DNA of 64,000 bases, taken from NCBI RefSeq assembly GCF_900601905.1, contig NZ_UWFA01000416.1, positions 434,001-498,000 of the forward strand, read 5' to 3'. This DNA comes from Pseudomonas viridiflava (GTDB taxonomy: Bacteria > Pseudomonadota > Gammaproteobacteria > Pseudomonadales > Pseudomonadaceae). The notes beneath the pieces were generated by a model. That model saw only the letters and a list, made by a program, of their open reading frames with translations, made no database searches and had not been told where the DNA came from. The position numbers and the translations under genes are program-made. Of the stretch, positions 23,269 to 32,104 are shown piece after piece. The stretch's first letter is position 1. Each line of letters starts with the position of its first letter.

Positions 23269-24404
23269 TGGCAGCGAGGCCTCGAACGCTCCTGAATCGT
23301 AAACTGCCGCCGAATCTTTACCCGAACGGTAAATACTGGCGGTACCGGAACCCCATCACAGGCGTAATGACCAGCATCAATCGGCCGCTCGAGGAAGCGA
23401 TCAAGCTCGCACGGGCTGCAAACCTCAAGTTGGCGGCGCTGGTCGTCGATGACGGCGCCCTGCTCACCCTGCTTACCGGCGACAGGCTGCCGACAGTCAA
23501 GAACCTGTTGGAGCGCTTTTCCAAAGAATGGCTGAAGGACAAGGGCTACGCACCGCGCACCCTGGAGGAAATTGAATTCAAGCTTGAGCGGTACCGGATG
23601 GACCTGGGCGAACGCCTGATCGGGCAGATGGATGTTTTGGCCATGGCTGAATACCTCGACAACTTCAGCAACAACGCCTACACGAAGCACCGCGGACTCT
23701 GGGTTCAGATATTCGCCTTCGCAGTGGCCAAGGGTCTGGCCGAGCGCAACAACGCCGAACTGACCTTGGTCAAGAAGGAAGCCGAGAAGAAGCGCCAGCG
23801 CCACACGCTCGAAGGGCTGATGACAATTGTCGATGCCGATACCACGCCGCCTTGGCTAAAACGAGCGATACGCTTGGCACTGGCCAGCCTTCAACGACGC
23901 GAAGACATTGTCACCTGGTTGAAGACGGCAGCGGACATGGAAAAGAACACCCTCACCGTCTCGCCCGGGAAAACACAGGGCTATGACAACCCTATCCACC
24001 TGAAGATAACCATGGGCGCCGCGCTTCGCGAGGTCGTCGGGGAGTGTTTGCGGTCGCCGATAGCCTCGCCCTACCTGATCCACTACAAGCCACGATCCCG
24101 CAGGCGCGAGCAGATTGAAGCGAAGGACCACTGGACATCGGTGACGCCTGACTACCTGACAAAGGAATTCAGCAAGGCCAGGGACGCAGCGCACGCGTAC
24201 GACCATGTCGCAGCTGGTGAGCGCCCCACTTTTCACGAAATCCGTGCTTTGGGTGCCTGGCTATACGAGCAGCAAAAATTCCCGCAAGAGTACATTCAGG
24301 CACTGCTGGGGCACGCGGACGAGAAGATGACCAGACATTATCAGGAGGGGCACGACGAGAAGAAAATCGAGTACGTCGAGGTGGGTGCCGAATTGGCGTT
24401 CTGA
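23268..24404 (+). CDS. int: Prophage integrase (lambda-type tyrosine recombinase)
   Basis: 378 aa with a lambda-type arm-binding N-terminus (about 1–65, KLPPNLYPNGKYWRYRNP), core-binding domain (about 75–165) and catalytic domain with R210/R211, K235, H323xxR326, H349 and nucleophile Y358. Complete. It is the last prophage gene, 120 nt from the tRNA-Val 3' end, which marks that tRNA as the likely integration site. Confidence 0.93.
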   Translation: MAARPRTLLNRKLPPNLYPNGKYWRYRNPITGVMTSINRPLEEAIKLARAANLKLAALVVDDGALLTLLTGDRLPTVKNLLERFSKEWLKDKGYAPRTLEEIEFKLERYRMDLGERLIGQMDVLAMAEYLDNFSNNAYTKHRGLWVQIFAFAVAKGLAERNNAELTLVKKEAEKKRQRHTLEGLMTIVDADTTPPWLKRAIRLALASLQRREDIVTWLKTAADMEKNTLTVSPGKTQGYDNPIHLKITMGAALREVVGECLRSPIASPYLIHYKPRSRRREQIEAKDHWTSVTPDYLTKEFSKARDAAHAYDHVAAGERPTFHEIRALGAWLYEQQKFPQEYIQALLGHADEKMTRHYQEGHDEKKIEYVEVGAELAF

Positions 24405-24410
24405 GTGGGG

Positions 24411-24442
24411 GTTTTGCAAAAGTTTTGCAAAAGTTTTGCAAA
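24411..24442. repeat. Three tandem 11-bp repeats beside att
   Basis: GTTTTGCAAAA at 24411–24421 and 24422–24432, then GTTTTGCAAA at 24433–24442. Each unit is itself a near-palindrome (TTTTGCAAAA). They start 7 nt after the integrase stop and 80 nt before the tRNA end, so arm-type Int sites or Xis sites are the likeliest role. Confidence 0.75.
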
Positions 24443-24463
24443 TCCATTTTTCAAACGGGAAAC

Positions 24464-24493
24464 AAAAAAGGGTCCACATCTCTGTGGACCCTT
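24464..24493 (-). terminator. Terminator downstream of tRNA-Val
   Basis: Perfect 9-bp stem GGGTCCACA/TGTGGACCC with a 4-nt loop, followed by CTTTTTTG on the minus strand. It lies 30 nt beyond the tRNA-Val 3' end. If att is in the tRNA, this terminator is brought by the prophage and replaces the host one. Confidence 0.8.
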
Positions 24494-24522
24494 CTAGACC
24501 GGCAGCAGGACCGGATTTTGTT

Positions 24523-24599
24523 TGGTAGGCGCGACTGGACTCGAACCAGCGACCCCCACCATGTCAAGGTGGTGCTCTAACCAACTGAGCTACGCGCCT
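24523..24599 (-). tRNA. tRNA-Val(GAC), prophage attachment locus
   Basis: 77 nt on the minus strand with a 7-bp acceptor stem (AGGCGCG/CGCGCCT), D-arm GCTCAGTTGGTTAGAGC, anticodon loop TTGACAT (anticodon GAC at 24563–24565), T-arm GGTTCGAGTCC and an encoded ACCA end. The 3' end faces the prophage integrase. The gene looks complete, so the phage restored the tRNA end on integration. Confidence 0.93.
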
Positions 24600-24785
24600 G
24601 CTGTGGGTCGGCATTCTACGGATATTGAAATGTGTGTCAACACCTTTTTTCGCGCTAACTCCATGAATATGCGAAATTTTTCGTTTGTGGCGATTTGCCG
24701 CTTTGTTTAGTGGCTGGCTGGTGGAGATATTTGATCTCCGGTAGGATCGGCGCATTCGTAAAATATATTAAACGGAGGTTGAAGG

Positions 24786-26069
24786 ATGGCGAACACTCCT
24801 TATCCGCAGTCCTATTACGCAGCATCGGCCAACGCAGCCCCGCCACGTCCATCGCTGCAGGACGATGTGGAAACCGACGTTTGTGTGATCGGTGCCGGTT
24901 ATACCGGGTTGTCCAGCGCGCTCTTTCTGTTGGAGCAAGGGTTTCGTGTAACGGTCCTGGAGGCGGCCAGGGTCGGTTTTGGAGCTTCCGGACGCAACGG
25001 CGGGCAGATCGTCAACAGCTACAGCCGTGACATTGACGTGATCGAGCGCACGGTCGGCCCGCTGCAGGCTCAACTGCTGGGGCGCATGGCGTTTGAGGGC
25101 GCGACGATCATTCGCGAGCGCGTCGCCAAGTACCAGATCTCGTGCGACCTTAAAGACGGCGGCGTGTTTGCCGCGCTGACCAGTAAGCAAATGGGTCATC
25201 TGGAAGCTCAACAACGTTTGTGGGAACGCTACGGGCACACGCAACTGGAGTTGATGGACCAGCCTCGTATTCGCGAAGTGGTCGGCTGCGAAGCTTACAT
25301 CGGCGGCATGCTGGACATGTCAGGCGGGCATATTCACCCGCTGAATCTGGCGCTTGGAGAAGCGGCTGCCGTTGAGTCCCTGGGCGGCGTCATCTACGAG
25401 CAGTCTGCGGCGGTGCGCATCGAGCGTGGCGCCAATCCGGTGGTGCATACCGAGCAAGGCAAAGTGCGGGCGAAATTCGTGATTGTTGCCGGTAACGCGT
25501 ACTTGGGTAATCTGGTGCCTGAACTGGCCGCCAAATCCATGCCCTGTGGTACTCAAGTGATTACCACCGAGCCCCTGAGTGATGAACTGGCCCACAGCCT
25601 GTTGCCTCAGGACTACTGCGTTGAAGATTGCAATTACCTGCTCGATTACTATCGCCTGTCCGCTGACAAGCGCCTGATCTTCGGTGGTGGCGTAGTGTAC
25701 GGTGCTCGGGATCCCGCCAACATTGAGGCCATTATCCGGCCGAACATGCTCAAAGCCTTCCCGCAGCTCAAGGACGTGAAGATCGACTACGCCTGGACCG
25801 GCAATTTCCTGCTGACACTGTCGCGTCTGCCTCAGGTCGGGCGGCTGGGCGATAACATCTATTATTCCCAAGGCTGCAGCGGCCACGGTGTGACGTACAC
25901 CCACCTTGCAGGCAAAGTGCTGGCCGAAGCGTTGCGCGGTCAGGCCGAGCGTTTCGATGCCTTCGCCGGGCTACCCCACTATCCTTTCCCCGGAGGCCAA
26001 TTGCTGCGCACGCCGCTGACGGCATTGGGCGCCTGGTACTACAGCCTCAGGGATAAGCTGGGCTTTTGA
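24786..26069 (+). CDS. puuB: FAD-dependent oxidoreductase, PuuB/OrdL type
   Basis: 427 aa. Rossmann FAD motif GAGYTGLSSALFL (36–48) and the DAO fold with GFGASGRNGGQI typical of gamma-glutamylputrescine oxidase. The enzyme oxidises the amine of gamma-glutamylputrescine, a step in putrescine use. No other puu gene is next to it, so the substrate is inferred by family; related Pseudomonas enzymes act on other secondary amines. A strong GGAGG precedes the ATG. Monocistronic, ended by a bidirectional terminator. Confidence 0.8.
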   Translation: MANTPYPQSYYAASANAAPPRPSLQDDVETDVCVIGAGYTGLSSALFLLEQGFRVTVLEAARVGFGASGRNGGQIVNSYSRDIDVIERTVGPLQAQLLGRMAFEGATIIRERVAKYQISCDLKDGGVFAALTSKQMGHLEAQQRLWERYGHTQLELMDQPRIREVVGCEAYIGGMLDMSGGHIHPLNLALGEAAAVESLGGVIYEQSAAVRIERGANPVVHTEQGKVRAKFVIVAGNAYLGNLVPELAAKSMPCGTQVITTEPLSDELAHSLLPQDYCVEDCNYLLDYYRLSADKRLIFGGGVVYGARDPANIEAIIRPNMLKAFPQLKDVKIDYAWTGNFLLTLSRLPQVGRLGDNIYYSQGCSGHGVTYTHLAGKVLAEALRGQAERFDAFAGLPHYPFPGGQLLRTPLTALGAWYYSLRDKLGF

Positions 26070-26077
26070 CGGTATGA

Positions 26078-26107
26078 AAAAACGGCGCTCTCTGAGCGCC
26101 GTTTTCA
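26078..26107. terminator. Bidirectional terminator
   Basis: GAAAAAACGGCGCTC / GAGCGCCGTTTTC hairpin between the convergent puuB-like and C39-like genes, with A-run and T-run on opposite sides, so it serves both strands. Confidence 0.85.
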
Positions 26108-26109
26108 TT

Positions 26110-26796
26110 TCAGCGTGCTTTAAGTGTTTTCAGCGCTTCACCCGCCGCCTGCTCCTGACCCGCCTTTGCCAATTCATTGGCTGCGTTGATCCAACGCTGC
26201 TCGTCCAGATTGGCAGGCAACTGACGCGGATTCTGGACCAGCACTGCCCAACTGCCCGCCTCTTCCCAGGCAGAGCTGAAGCTGCTGAAGCCCATCGACA
26301 AATGGCGGTTCATCCCGGCATGCAGCAGCACGGTCTGTTTGTTGCGGTTGAAGCCGACCAACACAGCGTAACGCGGCTCCGTGAAGACCGTACCCTCGGC
26401 AAAACGCACCATTACCGGAAAACCGGCCGAAACCTGAGTGAGCAATGACGCTAACCCCTTGTCCAGCGGGTAAACCAGAAAGCCGTATTGACGGGCCACT
26501 TGCGGCAGGCTTTGCGCCAGCCTGGCCTCACCGCCTGGTAGCTGCAGCGGCTTGTCCAGCAGGCCCGGAGTGATCTGCACGCGCTGATATGACAGCAGAC
26601 TGGCAAGGGCGCCGGGTCCGCTTTGATAGGCGTTGCCCCGGAAGAACGGCACATTATTAAGCTCCACTCGATCTGGCAGGCGCTTGATTTCAGGCGGCAG
26701 TGCCGATGCACAGCCCGCCAGAGCCACAACCAGAGCTGCCAGCAACGACCATTGCTTGAGCCCGACAACGCGGGATCGGAAAAAAACCGGCGACAT
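26110..26796 (-). CDS. C39-peptidase-like lipoprotein, catalytic residues replaced
   Basis: 228 aa lipoprotein: signal segment then lipobox LAGC (Cys29). The fold resembles peptidase C39-like proteins (NAYQSGPGALASLL, 55–68), where active enzymes have YQCGPAAL. Here the nucleophile position is Ser59, and the His of the usual HYVVV strand is Arg142 (EPRYAVLVGF). It therefore looks like an inactive scaffold or binding protein in the cell envelope. The C-terminal 40 residues are helical and TPR-like. Confidence 0.75.
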   Translation of the reverse strand: MSPVFFRSRVVGLKQWSLLAALVVALAGCASALPPEIKRLPDRVELNNVPFFRGNAYQSGPGALASLLSYQRVQITPGLLDKPLQLPGGEARLAQSLPQVARQYGFLVYPLDKGLASLLTQVSAGFPVMVRFAEGTVFTEPRYAVLVGFNRNKQTVLLHAGMNRHLSMGFSSFSSAWEEAGSWAVLVQNPRQLPANLDEQRWINAANELAKAGQEQAAGEALKTLKAR

Positions 26797-27015
26797 GTCT
26801 ACTCACTTCAAAACCCCGGGCAACCTGCGGCCCGGCCAGGGTGCCGATAATAGAACCCGGCGTGAGTCGGGTATAGCCTCAACATGCAGTCGACCGCCCG
26901 CAATAGAACAAATCAGTCCTGGATGGCTGACCACTGGTCAATTAACGGAAACATGTGCAGGGCTAGACTGTCGACTAATAGGACTGCACAAAGAAGCATG
27001 GTCCGCGGAGGACGT

Positions 27016-27192
27016 ATGAGCCTGGAAATGACAATCGTGATGCTGATCGCCGCCTGGCTGGCTGTCGCCACCGCTATGCTCTGGGGCGTTATGCGAATTT
27101 CTCGTCGTCATCATCACCCTTACCGCAATGTGAAACCGACGGCCAAGGCAGACAAGCCTGCAAAGCGCCGCCCACACGCAGCTGCGCACTGA
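27016..27192 (+). CDS. Small single-pass membrane protein
   Basis: 58 aa from the ATG at 27016, preceded by GGAGGA. One N-terminal membrane helix (about 5–25, VMLIAAWLAVATAMLWGV) then a basic, histidine-rich cytoplasmic tail (RRHHHPYRN, KADKPAKRRPH). Resembles small inner-membrane proteins of Pseudomonas of unknown role. Confidence 0.65.
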   Translation: MSLEMTIVMLIAAWLAVATAMLWGVMRISRRHHHPYRNVKPTAKADKPAKRRPHAAAH

Positions 27193-27258
27193 ATAACCTT
27201 CGATTCAGTGAGTAGCCCACTCGGTAAGTGATGGCAGTACAAGATCAGCAGACATGAA

Positions 27259-27297
27259 AAAGGTCGGGCGGGATTAACCCGCGCCGACCTTTTTTTG
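27259..27297. terminator. Bidirectional terminator
   Basis: AAGGTCGGGCGGG ... CCGCGCCGACCTT hairpin followed by seven Ts on the plus strand, between the small membrane protein gene and convergent terC-like gene. Confidence 0.82.
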
Positions 27298-27323
27298 TAG
27301 CGTTTCAACCGCTTGCGGGTCGA

Positions 27324-28082
27324 TCAGACCTCTGAAGCCTGGCCTGCTTCGCGCCTTATCTTTGCTCGGCGGGACCACAGGTTCAGCACTTCGATCAAGG
27401 CCGAGAATGCCATGGCGGTGTAGATGTAGCCTTTTGGCACATGGGCACCGAAGCCTTCAGCAATGAGCGTCATGCCGATCATGATCAGGAAGCCCAGCGC
27501 CAGCATCACAACCGAAGGGTTGTCGTTGATGAATTTGGCCAAAGGCTCAGCGGCAACCAGCATCACGATAACAGCGGAGACCACCGCGATGATCATGATT
27601 GGCAAGTGCTCGGTCATGCCCACAGCGGTAATGATGCTGTCGATGGAGAACACCAGGTCGAGCACCAGAATCTGACTGATCGCCGCAGCCATGCTGAGGG
27701 TCACGGTCGATTCGATCTTCTTCTCGGCTTCGGTTTTCACGTCGACACTGTGGTGAATCTCAGTCGTCGCTTTCCAGACCAGGAACAGACCACCCGCGAT
27801 GAGGATCATGTCTTTCCAGGAGAACACCTGGCCAAGAATTTCGATTACAGGCTCAGTCAACTGCACGATCCACGCAACCGTACTCAACAGACCAAGACGC
27901 AGGAACAACGCCATGCCGATACCCAGACGGCGGGCCTTTTGTTGCTGATGCGCGGGTAACTTGTTGGTCAGGATGGAGATGAAAATCAGGTTATCGATGC
28001 CTAATACCACTTCCATGACGACCAGCGTTGCCAAAGCAACCCAGGCGGCAGGACTTGAAGCGAGTTCTAACAGATATTCCAT
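27324..28082 (-). CDS. TerC family integral membrane protein
   Basis: 252 aa with seven to eight membrane segments and the TerC signatures EVVLGIDNLIFI (about 24–35) and DLVFSIDSI (near 140–150), whose acidic residues are thought to handle metal ions. Family members are linked to tellurite resistance and manganese export. No riboswitch is evident in the short gap upstream. Likely co-transcribed with the upstream lipoprotein gene 33 bp away. Confidence 0.9.
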   Translation of the reverse strand: MEYLLELASSPAAWVALATLVVMEVVLGIDNLIFISILTNKLPAHQQQKARRLGIGMALFLRLGLLSTVAWIVQLTEPVIEILGQVFSWKDMILIAGGLFLVWKATTEIHHSVDVKTEAEKKIESTVTLSMAAAISQILVLDLVFSIDSIITAVGMTEHLPIMIIAVVSAVIVMLVAAEPLAKFINDNPSVVMLALGFLIMIGMTLIAEGFGAHVPKGYIYTAMAFSALIEVLNLWSRRAKIRREAGQASEV

Positions 28083-28115
28083 GTGCGATGCCCTGATTTC
28101 AGTATTGAGATGACG

Positions 28116-28352
28116 TTAGATTTCTTTGCTGTCTTTTTCAGTGTTCTTTTCGGAGTCAGGCTTCGCCATCGACAGATCCTGTTTAGCATCATCCAATGCG
28201 CTGGTGGCTGCTTTATGCGTATCGTCGATAGCCTTTTTCGCAGAATCTGCAGCGGTGCTCAAGATCTGCTTGGAAGAACTTTCAATCTGGTCACAACCGG
28301 TTAGCACCAGCAGCGGCAGCGCAATCAATGCAGCAGAGATAAGTTTGATCAT
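28116..28352 (-). CDS. Small lipoprotein
   Basis: 78 aa with signal peptide and lipobox LTGC (Cys20), then a helical Ala/Lys/Asp-rich mature part (SSKQILSTAADSAKKA) that could form a coiled coil. Ends highly charged. Similar small lipoproteins are common in Pseudomonas; role unknown. Precedes the TerC-like gene in the same orientation. Confidence 0.75.
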   Translation of the reverse strand: MIKLISAALIALPLLVLTGCDQIESSSKQILSTAADSAKKAIDDTHKAATSALDDAKQDLSMAKPDSEKNTEKDSKEI

Positions 28353-28485
28353 AGGTGGCCTCGATTCAGTAGACCGGAGGCTCTAGATGCTCCGGCGATA
28401 GGCCAGCATCCTAGAGAGATATGACAATAAGGAAAATTCGTATTTTTAAGCGGTATACTTCGTAAATACCGAATCGGGAAATTTC

Positions 28486-29382
28486 ATGCTCAATTATCGT
28501 CAGCTCCATTACTTCTGGGTGGTCGCCAAGACCGGCAGCATCGTGCGTGCCTGCGATCAACTGAACCTGACGGCCCAGACGATCAGTGGACAAATCAGCC
28601 TGCTTGAGCAATCACTGGGCGTTGACCTGTTTCAGCGAGTCGGTCGACAACTGGAACTGACTGAAGCCGGGCGTCTTGCCCTGCCCTACGCCGAACAAAT
28701 GTTTCAGATCGGCAATGAGCTGGAAGCCGTGCTTCGCGCACAACCCGATGAACCGCAGATCCTGTTCCGCGTAGGCGTTGCTGACGTCGTGCCCAAATCC
28801 ATTGTCTATCGCCTGATAGCGCCCACCATGGAGTTGAGTGAACCCATGCGCATCAGCTGCCGCGAAGACAAGCTCGAACGGCTATTGGCGGACCTGGCCA
28901 TCCAGCGTCTGGATCTGGTGATTTCCGACAGTCCGATGCCTTCGCACCTGGATATCAAGGGCTACAGCCAGAAGCTTGGCGAGTGTGGGATCAGCTTTTT
29001 CGCCACCCAAACGCTGTTCGAACGCTACGGCCAGAACTTTCCGTTTGGCATGCAAGGTGCGCCACTGCTGATTCCGGGCCAGGAGACGGTGGTGCGCAGC
29101 CGGTTGATGCGCTGGTTCGGCGAATTGAAGGTTCAGCCGAGAATTGTCGGCGAGTTCGACGACAGTGCCTTGATGAAAGCCTTCGGCAAATCCGGGAGTG
29201 GCATCTTTGTCGCGCCCAGCGTGATTGCCGACGAGGTGCAGGCGCAATATGGCGTGAGACTGCTCGGTCATACCGATGCCGTCACCGAGTCGTTTTACGC
29301 CATCTCGGTTGAACGCAAGGTCAAGCACCCCGGGATCGTTGCGATCACCGAGGGCGCCCGACGCGAGCTGTTTACCGCTTAA
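28486..29382 (+). CDS. nhaR: LysR-family regulator, NhaR type
   Basis: 298 aa. N-terminal LysR HTH (about 3–60) begins MLNYRQLHYFWVVAKTGS, the form typical of NhaR, with the effector domain from about 90. In E. coli NhaR activates the Na+/H+ antiporter gene nhaA in response to Na+; no antiporter gene is near here, so the target is elsewhere or different. Converges with and overlaps the DUF1993 gene by 4 nt. Confidence 0.8.
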   Translation: MLNYRQLHYFWVVAKTGSIVRACDQLNLTAQTISGQISLLEQSLGVDLFQRVGRQLELTEAGRLALPYAEQMFQIGNELEAVLRAQPDEPQILFRVGVADVVPKSIVYRLIAPTMELSEPMRISCREDKLERLLADLAIQRLDLVISDSPMPSHLDIKGYSQKLGECGISFFATQTLFERYGQNFPFGMQGAPLLIPGQETVVRSRLMRWFGELKVQPRIVGEFDDSALMKAFGKSGSGIFVAPSVIADEVQAQYGVRLLGHTDAVTESFYAISVERKVKHPGIVAITEGARRELFTA

Positions 29383-29888
29383 ACAGTACCCATGAAATCG
29401 CGCTTGCCGATTTCGACGCCGTTGTGGCGCAGCAGGTCATAAGCCGTGGTGACGTGGAAGAAGAATTGCGGAAGGCTGTAGGTCAGCAGGTAGCTTTGGC
29501 CAGTAAAGCGCTTCTCTTTAGGGGTACCCGGACGCAGAACGATCTCCAGCCCTTCACTGCCGTCAATCTGCTCGGGCTTGAGGCTGCCGATAAACTCCAG
29601 CGTCCTGGCCAGCAGAGCCTGCAGTTCAGCGAAGGTGGTTTCGGTGTCGTCATACTTGGGCATGTCGACCTGAGCCAGACGAGCCGATGCGCCTTTGGCA
29701 AAATCCACGGCGATCTGTACCTGACGCGTGAAGTTCAGCATGTCCGGAAACAGGCGGGCCTGCAGCAGCGCTTCTGGCTGAATATTTTTCTGCGTAGCGT
29801 GGGCTTCGGCTTTGGTCAGTACCGCGCTCAGCGCGCTGAGCATTTGCTGGAAAACCGGAACGGAAGCGGCATACATGGAAATAGTCAT
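29379..29888 (-). CDS. DUF1993 family protein
   Basis: 169 aa from the ATG at 29888 (MTISMYAASVPVF); an upstream in-frame start would add an implausible 34 residues. Matches DUF1993: LARLFPDMLNF-like QARLFPDMLNFTRQVQIA and a C-terminal FFFHVTTAYDLLRHNGVEIGK in parts. This is a DinB-like four-helix bundle family with no established activity. Confidence 0.85.
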   Translation of the reverse strand: MTISMYAASVPVFQQMLSALSAVLTKAEAHATQKNIQPEALLQARLFPDMLNFTRQVQIAVDFAKGASARLAQVDMPKYDDTETTFAELQALLARTLEFIGSLKPEQIDGSEGLEIVLRPGTPKEKRFTGQSYLLTYSLPQFFFHVTTAYDLLRHNGVEIGKRDFMGTV

Positions 29889-30030
29889 GGCAGGTCCTTG
29901 ATGAAAAGTGCGCGGATTATAACCCTGCATACGCGTCAAGGCTGTGCCTGTTTCATGAAGTGATTTGCCGCTGGAATTATTTGCCGACACGCCCTAGGCT
30001 GATCGCCCGCCATTGCCTACGGAAAGCGCC

Positions 30031-30696
30031 ATGACCACTGAACAGCCTTCGACGACCATTTCCGAAGATTCCCCGGGTCTCACGCTCACCAGTACGGAAA
30101 TTCGCATTCTCGGCTGCCTGATCGAAAAACAGGCCACCAGCCCGGAGACCTACCCGCTGACGCTTAATGCACTAGTGACTGCATGCAATCAGAAAACCAG
30201 TCGCGATCCGGTCATGAGTCTCAATCCTGGCGCTGTAGGGCAAAGCCTGCGAGCCCTGGAAGGCCGGGGCTTGGCGAAGCTGGTGATGGGCAGTCGGGCC
30301 GATCGCTGGGAGCACCGGGTCGACAAATCGCTGGAGCTGGTCCCCGCGCAAGTGATCCTGACCGGCCTGCTGCTGTTGCGAGGCCCGCAAACCGTCAACG
30401 AGCTGCTGACGCGCAGCAACCGCATGCATGACTTCGAGGACACCGAGCAGGTCGTTCATCAACTGGATCGGCTGATCGCGCGAGGTTTTGCGACCTTGTT
30501 GCAGCGTCAGTCGGGCCAGCGTGAGGACCGCTACATGCACGCCCTGGGCAGCCCGCAGGATCTGGAAGAGTTACTGGCAACGCGTCAGAATCAGCCGGAT
30601 CGCACCGTTGCGGCCAGCCCGCCTTCGGCCGAGCGTCTGGATGAGCTCGAAGCCCGAATTGTGGCCCTGGAGGAGCGCCTGGCCAGGTTGGAGTGA
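30031..30696 (+). CDS. yceH: YceH family protein (DUF480)
   Basis: 221 aa from the ATG at 30031 (an upstream ATG at 30013 is possible). Shows the family signature RILGCLIEKQATSPETYPL and tandem winged-helix domains (LNALVTACNQK; VNELLTRSNRMHDF). C-terminus is a coiled coil (ELEARIVALEERLARLE). Function unknown. Confidence 0.9.
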   Translation: MTTEQPSTTISEDSPGLTLTSTEIRILGCLIEKQATSPETYPLTLNALVTACNQKTSRDPVMSLNPGAVGQSLRALEGRGLAKLVMGSRADRWEHRVDKSLELVPAQVILTGLLLLRGPQTVNELLTRSNRMHDFEDTEQVVHQLDRLIARGFATLLQRQSGQREDRYMHALGSPQDLEELLATRQNQPDRTVAASPPSAERLDELEARIVALEERLARLE

Positions 30697-30990
30697 GGCT
30701 CACGACGGCCAGCCAAACGGGAGCGAGCTGGCTTGCGAGGTATCAATCCTGTCGGCAAACCCGAAAACCTTTTCTGCCAAACGGGATTAGAAATAACCTC
30801 GATAACAGGCGTAAGATGCGCCAGGTGTTGCGGTAGCTAAAGCGTGGCTGATCTGCGCCAATACCCTTACACAATCTTTACTTAATGGCTTCGCAGTTTT
30901 CTCGCAAAGCGCTGTCTTAAGAGTTATCCCGTGGCAGTGCTTGAGAATAATGCAGGCTCGCGACAACGGGTTGAAAGCCGAGGAATAGTC

Positions 30991-31374
30991 ATGATTCGTC
31001 AAATCCCCAGAATTGCATTGTTATTAGGTGCGCTGGCGCTGGCAGGCCAGGCGAATGCCCATGGTGGCGGCGGTGGCAACTGGGTTGGCCCTGCCGTTGT
31101 GGGCGCGATTGTCGGTGGTGTCGTGGGCTCGGCTGTTTCGTCAGGACGTGACCGTACCGTCTATGTTGAGCAGCCTCCCGTCTACGTGCAGCAGCCGGTG
31201 TATGTACAGCGGCCCGTCTATGTCCAGGCGCCCCCTCAGCCTGTGTACTATCAGCCCGCTTATGAAGTGGTAGCTCCGCCGCCGGTTTATCGCCCGCGCT
31301 ACTATGGCCCGCCTCCTGGCTATTATGGCCCGCCGCGTGGTTACTATGATCGTGGTGATCGTGGCCGCTGGTAA
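30991..31374 (+). CDS. Secreted glycine-zipper protein with Pro/Tyr repeats
   Basis: 127 aa from the ATG at 30991. Signal peptide (to about residue 23, GQANA), then a glycine-zipper (VVGAIVGGVVGSAVSSG) and repeats of the type VYVQ-P-PVYVQ and YYGPPPGYYGPP. Such proteins are periplasmic or outer-membrane associated in Pseudomonas. The glycine zipper suggests membrane packing or oligomerisation. Ends in a strong terminator. Confidence 0.75.
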   Translation: MIRQIPRIALLLGALALAGQANAHGGGGGNWVGPAVVGAIVGGVVGSAVSSGRDRTVYVEQPPVYVQQPVYVQRPVYVQAPPQPVYYQPAYEVVAPPPVYRPRYYGPPPGYYGPPRGYYDRGDRGRW

Positions 31375-31397
31375 TACTCGCCGTTAACAGGCAGCAC

Positions 31398-31428
31398 AGC
31401 CCCGCCCTCAGCAAGCGGGGCTTTTTTT
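31398..31428 (+). terminator. Intrinsic terminator
   Basis: AGCCCCGC/GCGGGGCT stem followed by seven Ts, just after the glycine-zipper gene. Confidence 0.87.
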
Positions 31429-31492
31429 GGCCCATGAAAATCTGCTCCGGCTATAGTGGGCTAATCGTCTGCCATAAAAACAAGGAAATACC

Positions 31493-31687
31493 ATGCCGAC
31501 ACAGCACCCGCACCGAACCGTCGGGCTTTGTACTTCGAACAAGGTCTACAGCGCACTGACTGAACTCAAACATCTGGAAGGCCATCGCACCGCCAAGTTC
31601 GTTGCACTATTGGCGCAAAGCCTGGTGGAAAAAGGTGTGCTGTCGGACCCGGAAGTTGTGGCGATTCTGGATCAAGTCGTCGACTGA
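31493..31687 (+). CDS. Small conserved hypothetical protein
   Basis: 64 aa beginning MPTQHPHRTVGLC. Helical in its second half (AKFVALLAQSLVEKGVLSD). An AAGGA site precedes the ATG. No function can be assigned. Confidence 0.6.
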   Translation: MPTQHPHRTVGLCTSNKVYSALTELKHLEGHRTAKFVALLAQSLVEKGVLSDPEVVAILDQVVD

Positions 31688-31818
31688 TCCGAGTCGACCG
31701 CTATAACACGCCTGTGTACAACGGTACTCAGGGTGATCAATGTCCACTATCGAGAACAGTGATTTCTGCCCCGCGCACTGGCGCCGTAAAGTAACGCCAT
31801 AGATTGCTGGAGGTAGTT

Positions 31819-32010
31819 ATGAATTCACTGAAAATCATGTCGGTCGTTGGCAGCGCAGTTCCGCAGTCCCTTCGCGAACGCGGGCTTCTGGCTTGCTGGT
31901 ACCTGGTCGATGACGGCGAACCGGTGAGCGGTCCGTTTTCTTCACTGACGGCGGCACAAGCGTCATCTCGACAGCTCGACCCATCGCAAACCGGCCATCA
32001 TCTCAACTGA
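31819..32010 (+). CDS. Small conserved hypothetical protein
   Basis: 63 aa from the ATG at 31819, with GGAGG 5 nt upstream. Contains WYLVDDGEPVSGPFSSLTAA, which resembles short Pseudomonas proteins of unknown function. Followed by a terminator at 32051. Confidence 0.6.
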   Translation: MNSLKIMSVVGSAVPQSLRERGLLACWYLVDDGEPVSGPFSSLTAAQASSRQLDPSQTGHHLN

Positions 32011-32050
32011 ATCCTGGATCACGATCATCGTGCGTTGCTCCGCACCCCTT

Positions 32051-32084
32051 GCCCGCGTCCCTCCCCTGATGCGGGCTTTTTTTT
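32051..32084 (+). terminator. Intrinsic terminator
   Basis: GCCCGC ... GCGGGC stem with a pyrimidine-rich loop and eight Ts, after the 31819 gene. Confidence 0.82.
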
Positions 32085-32104
32085 GCTTCACAACGGTCAG
32101 ATGA

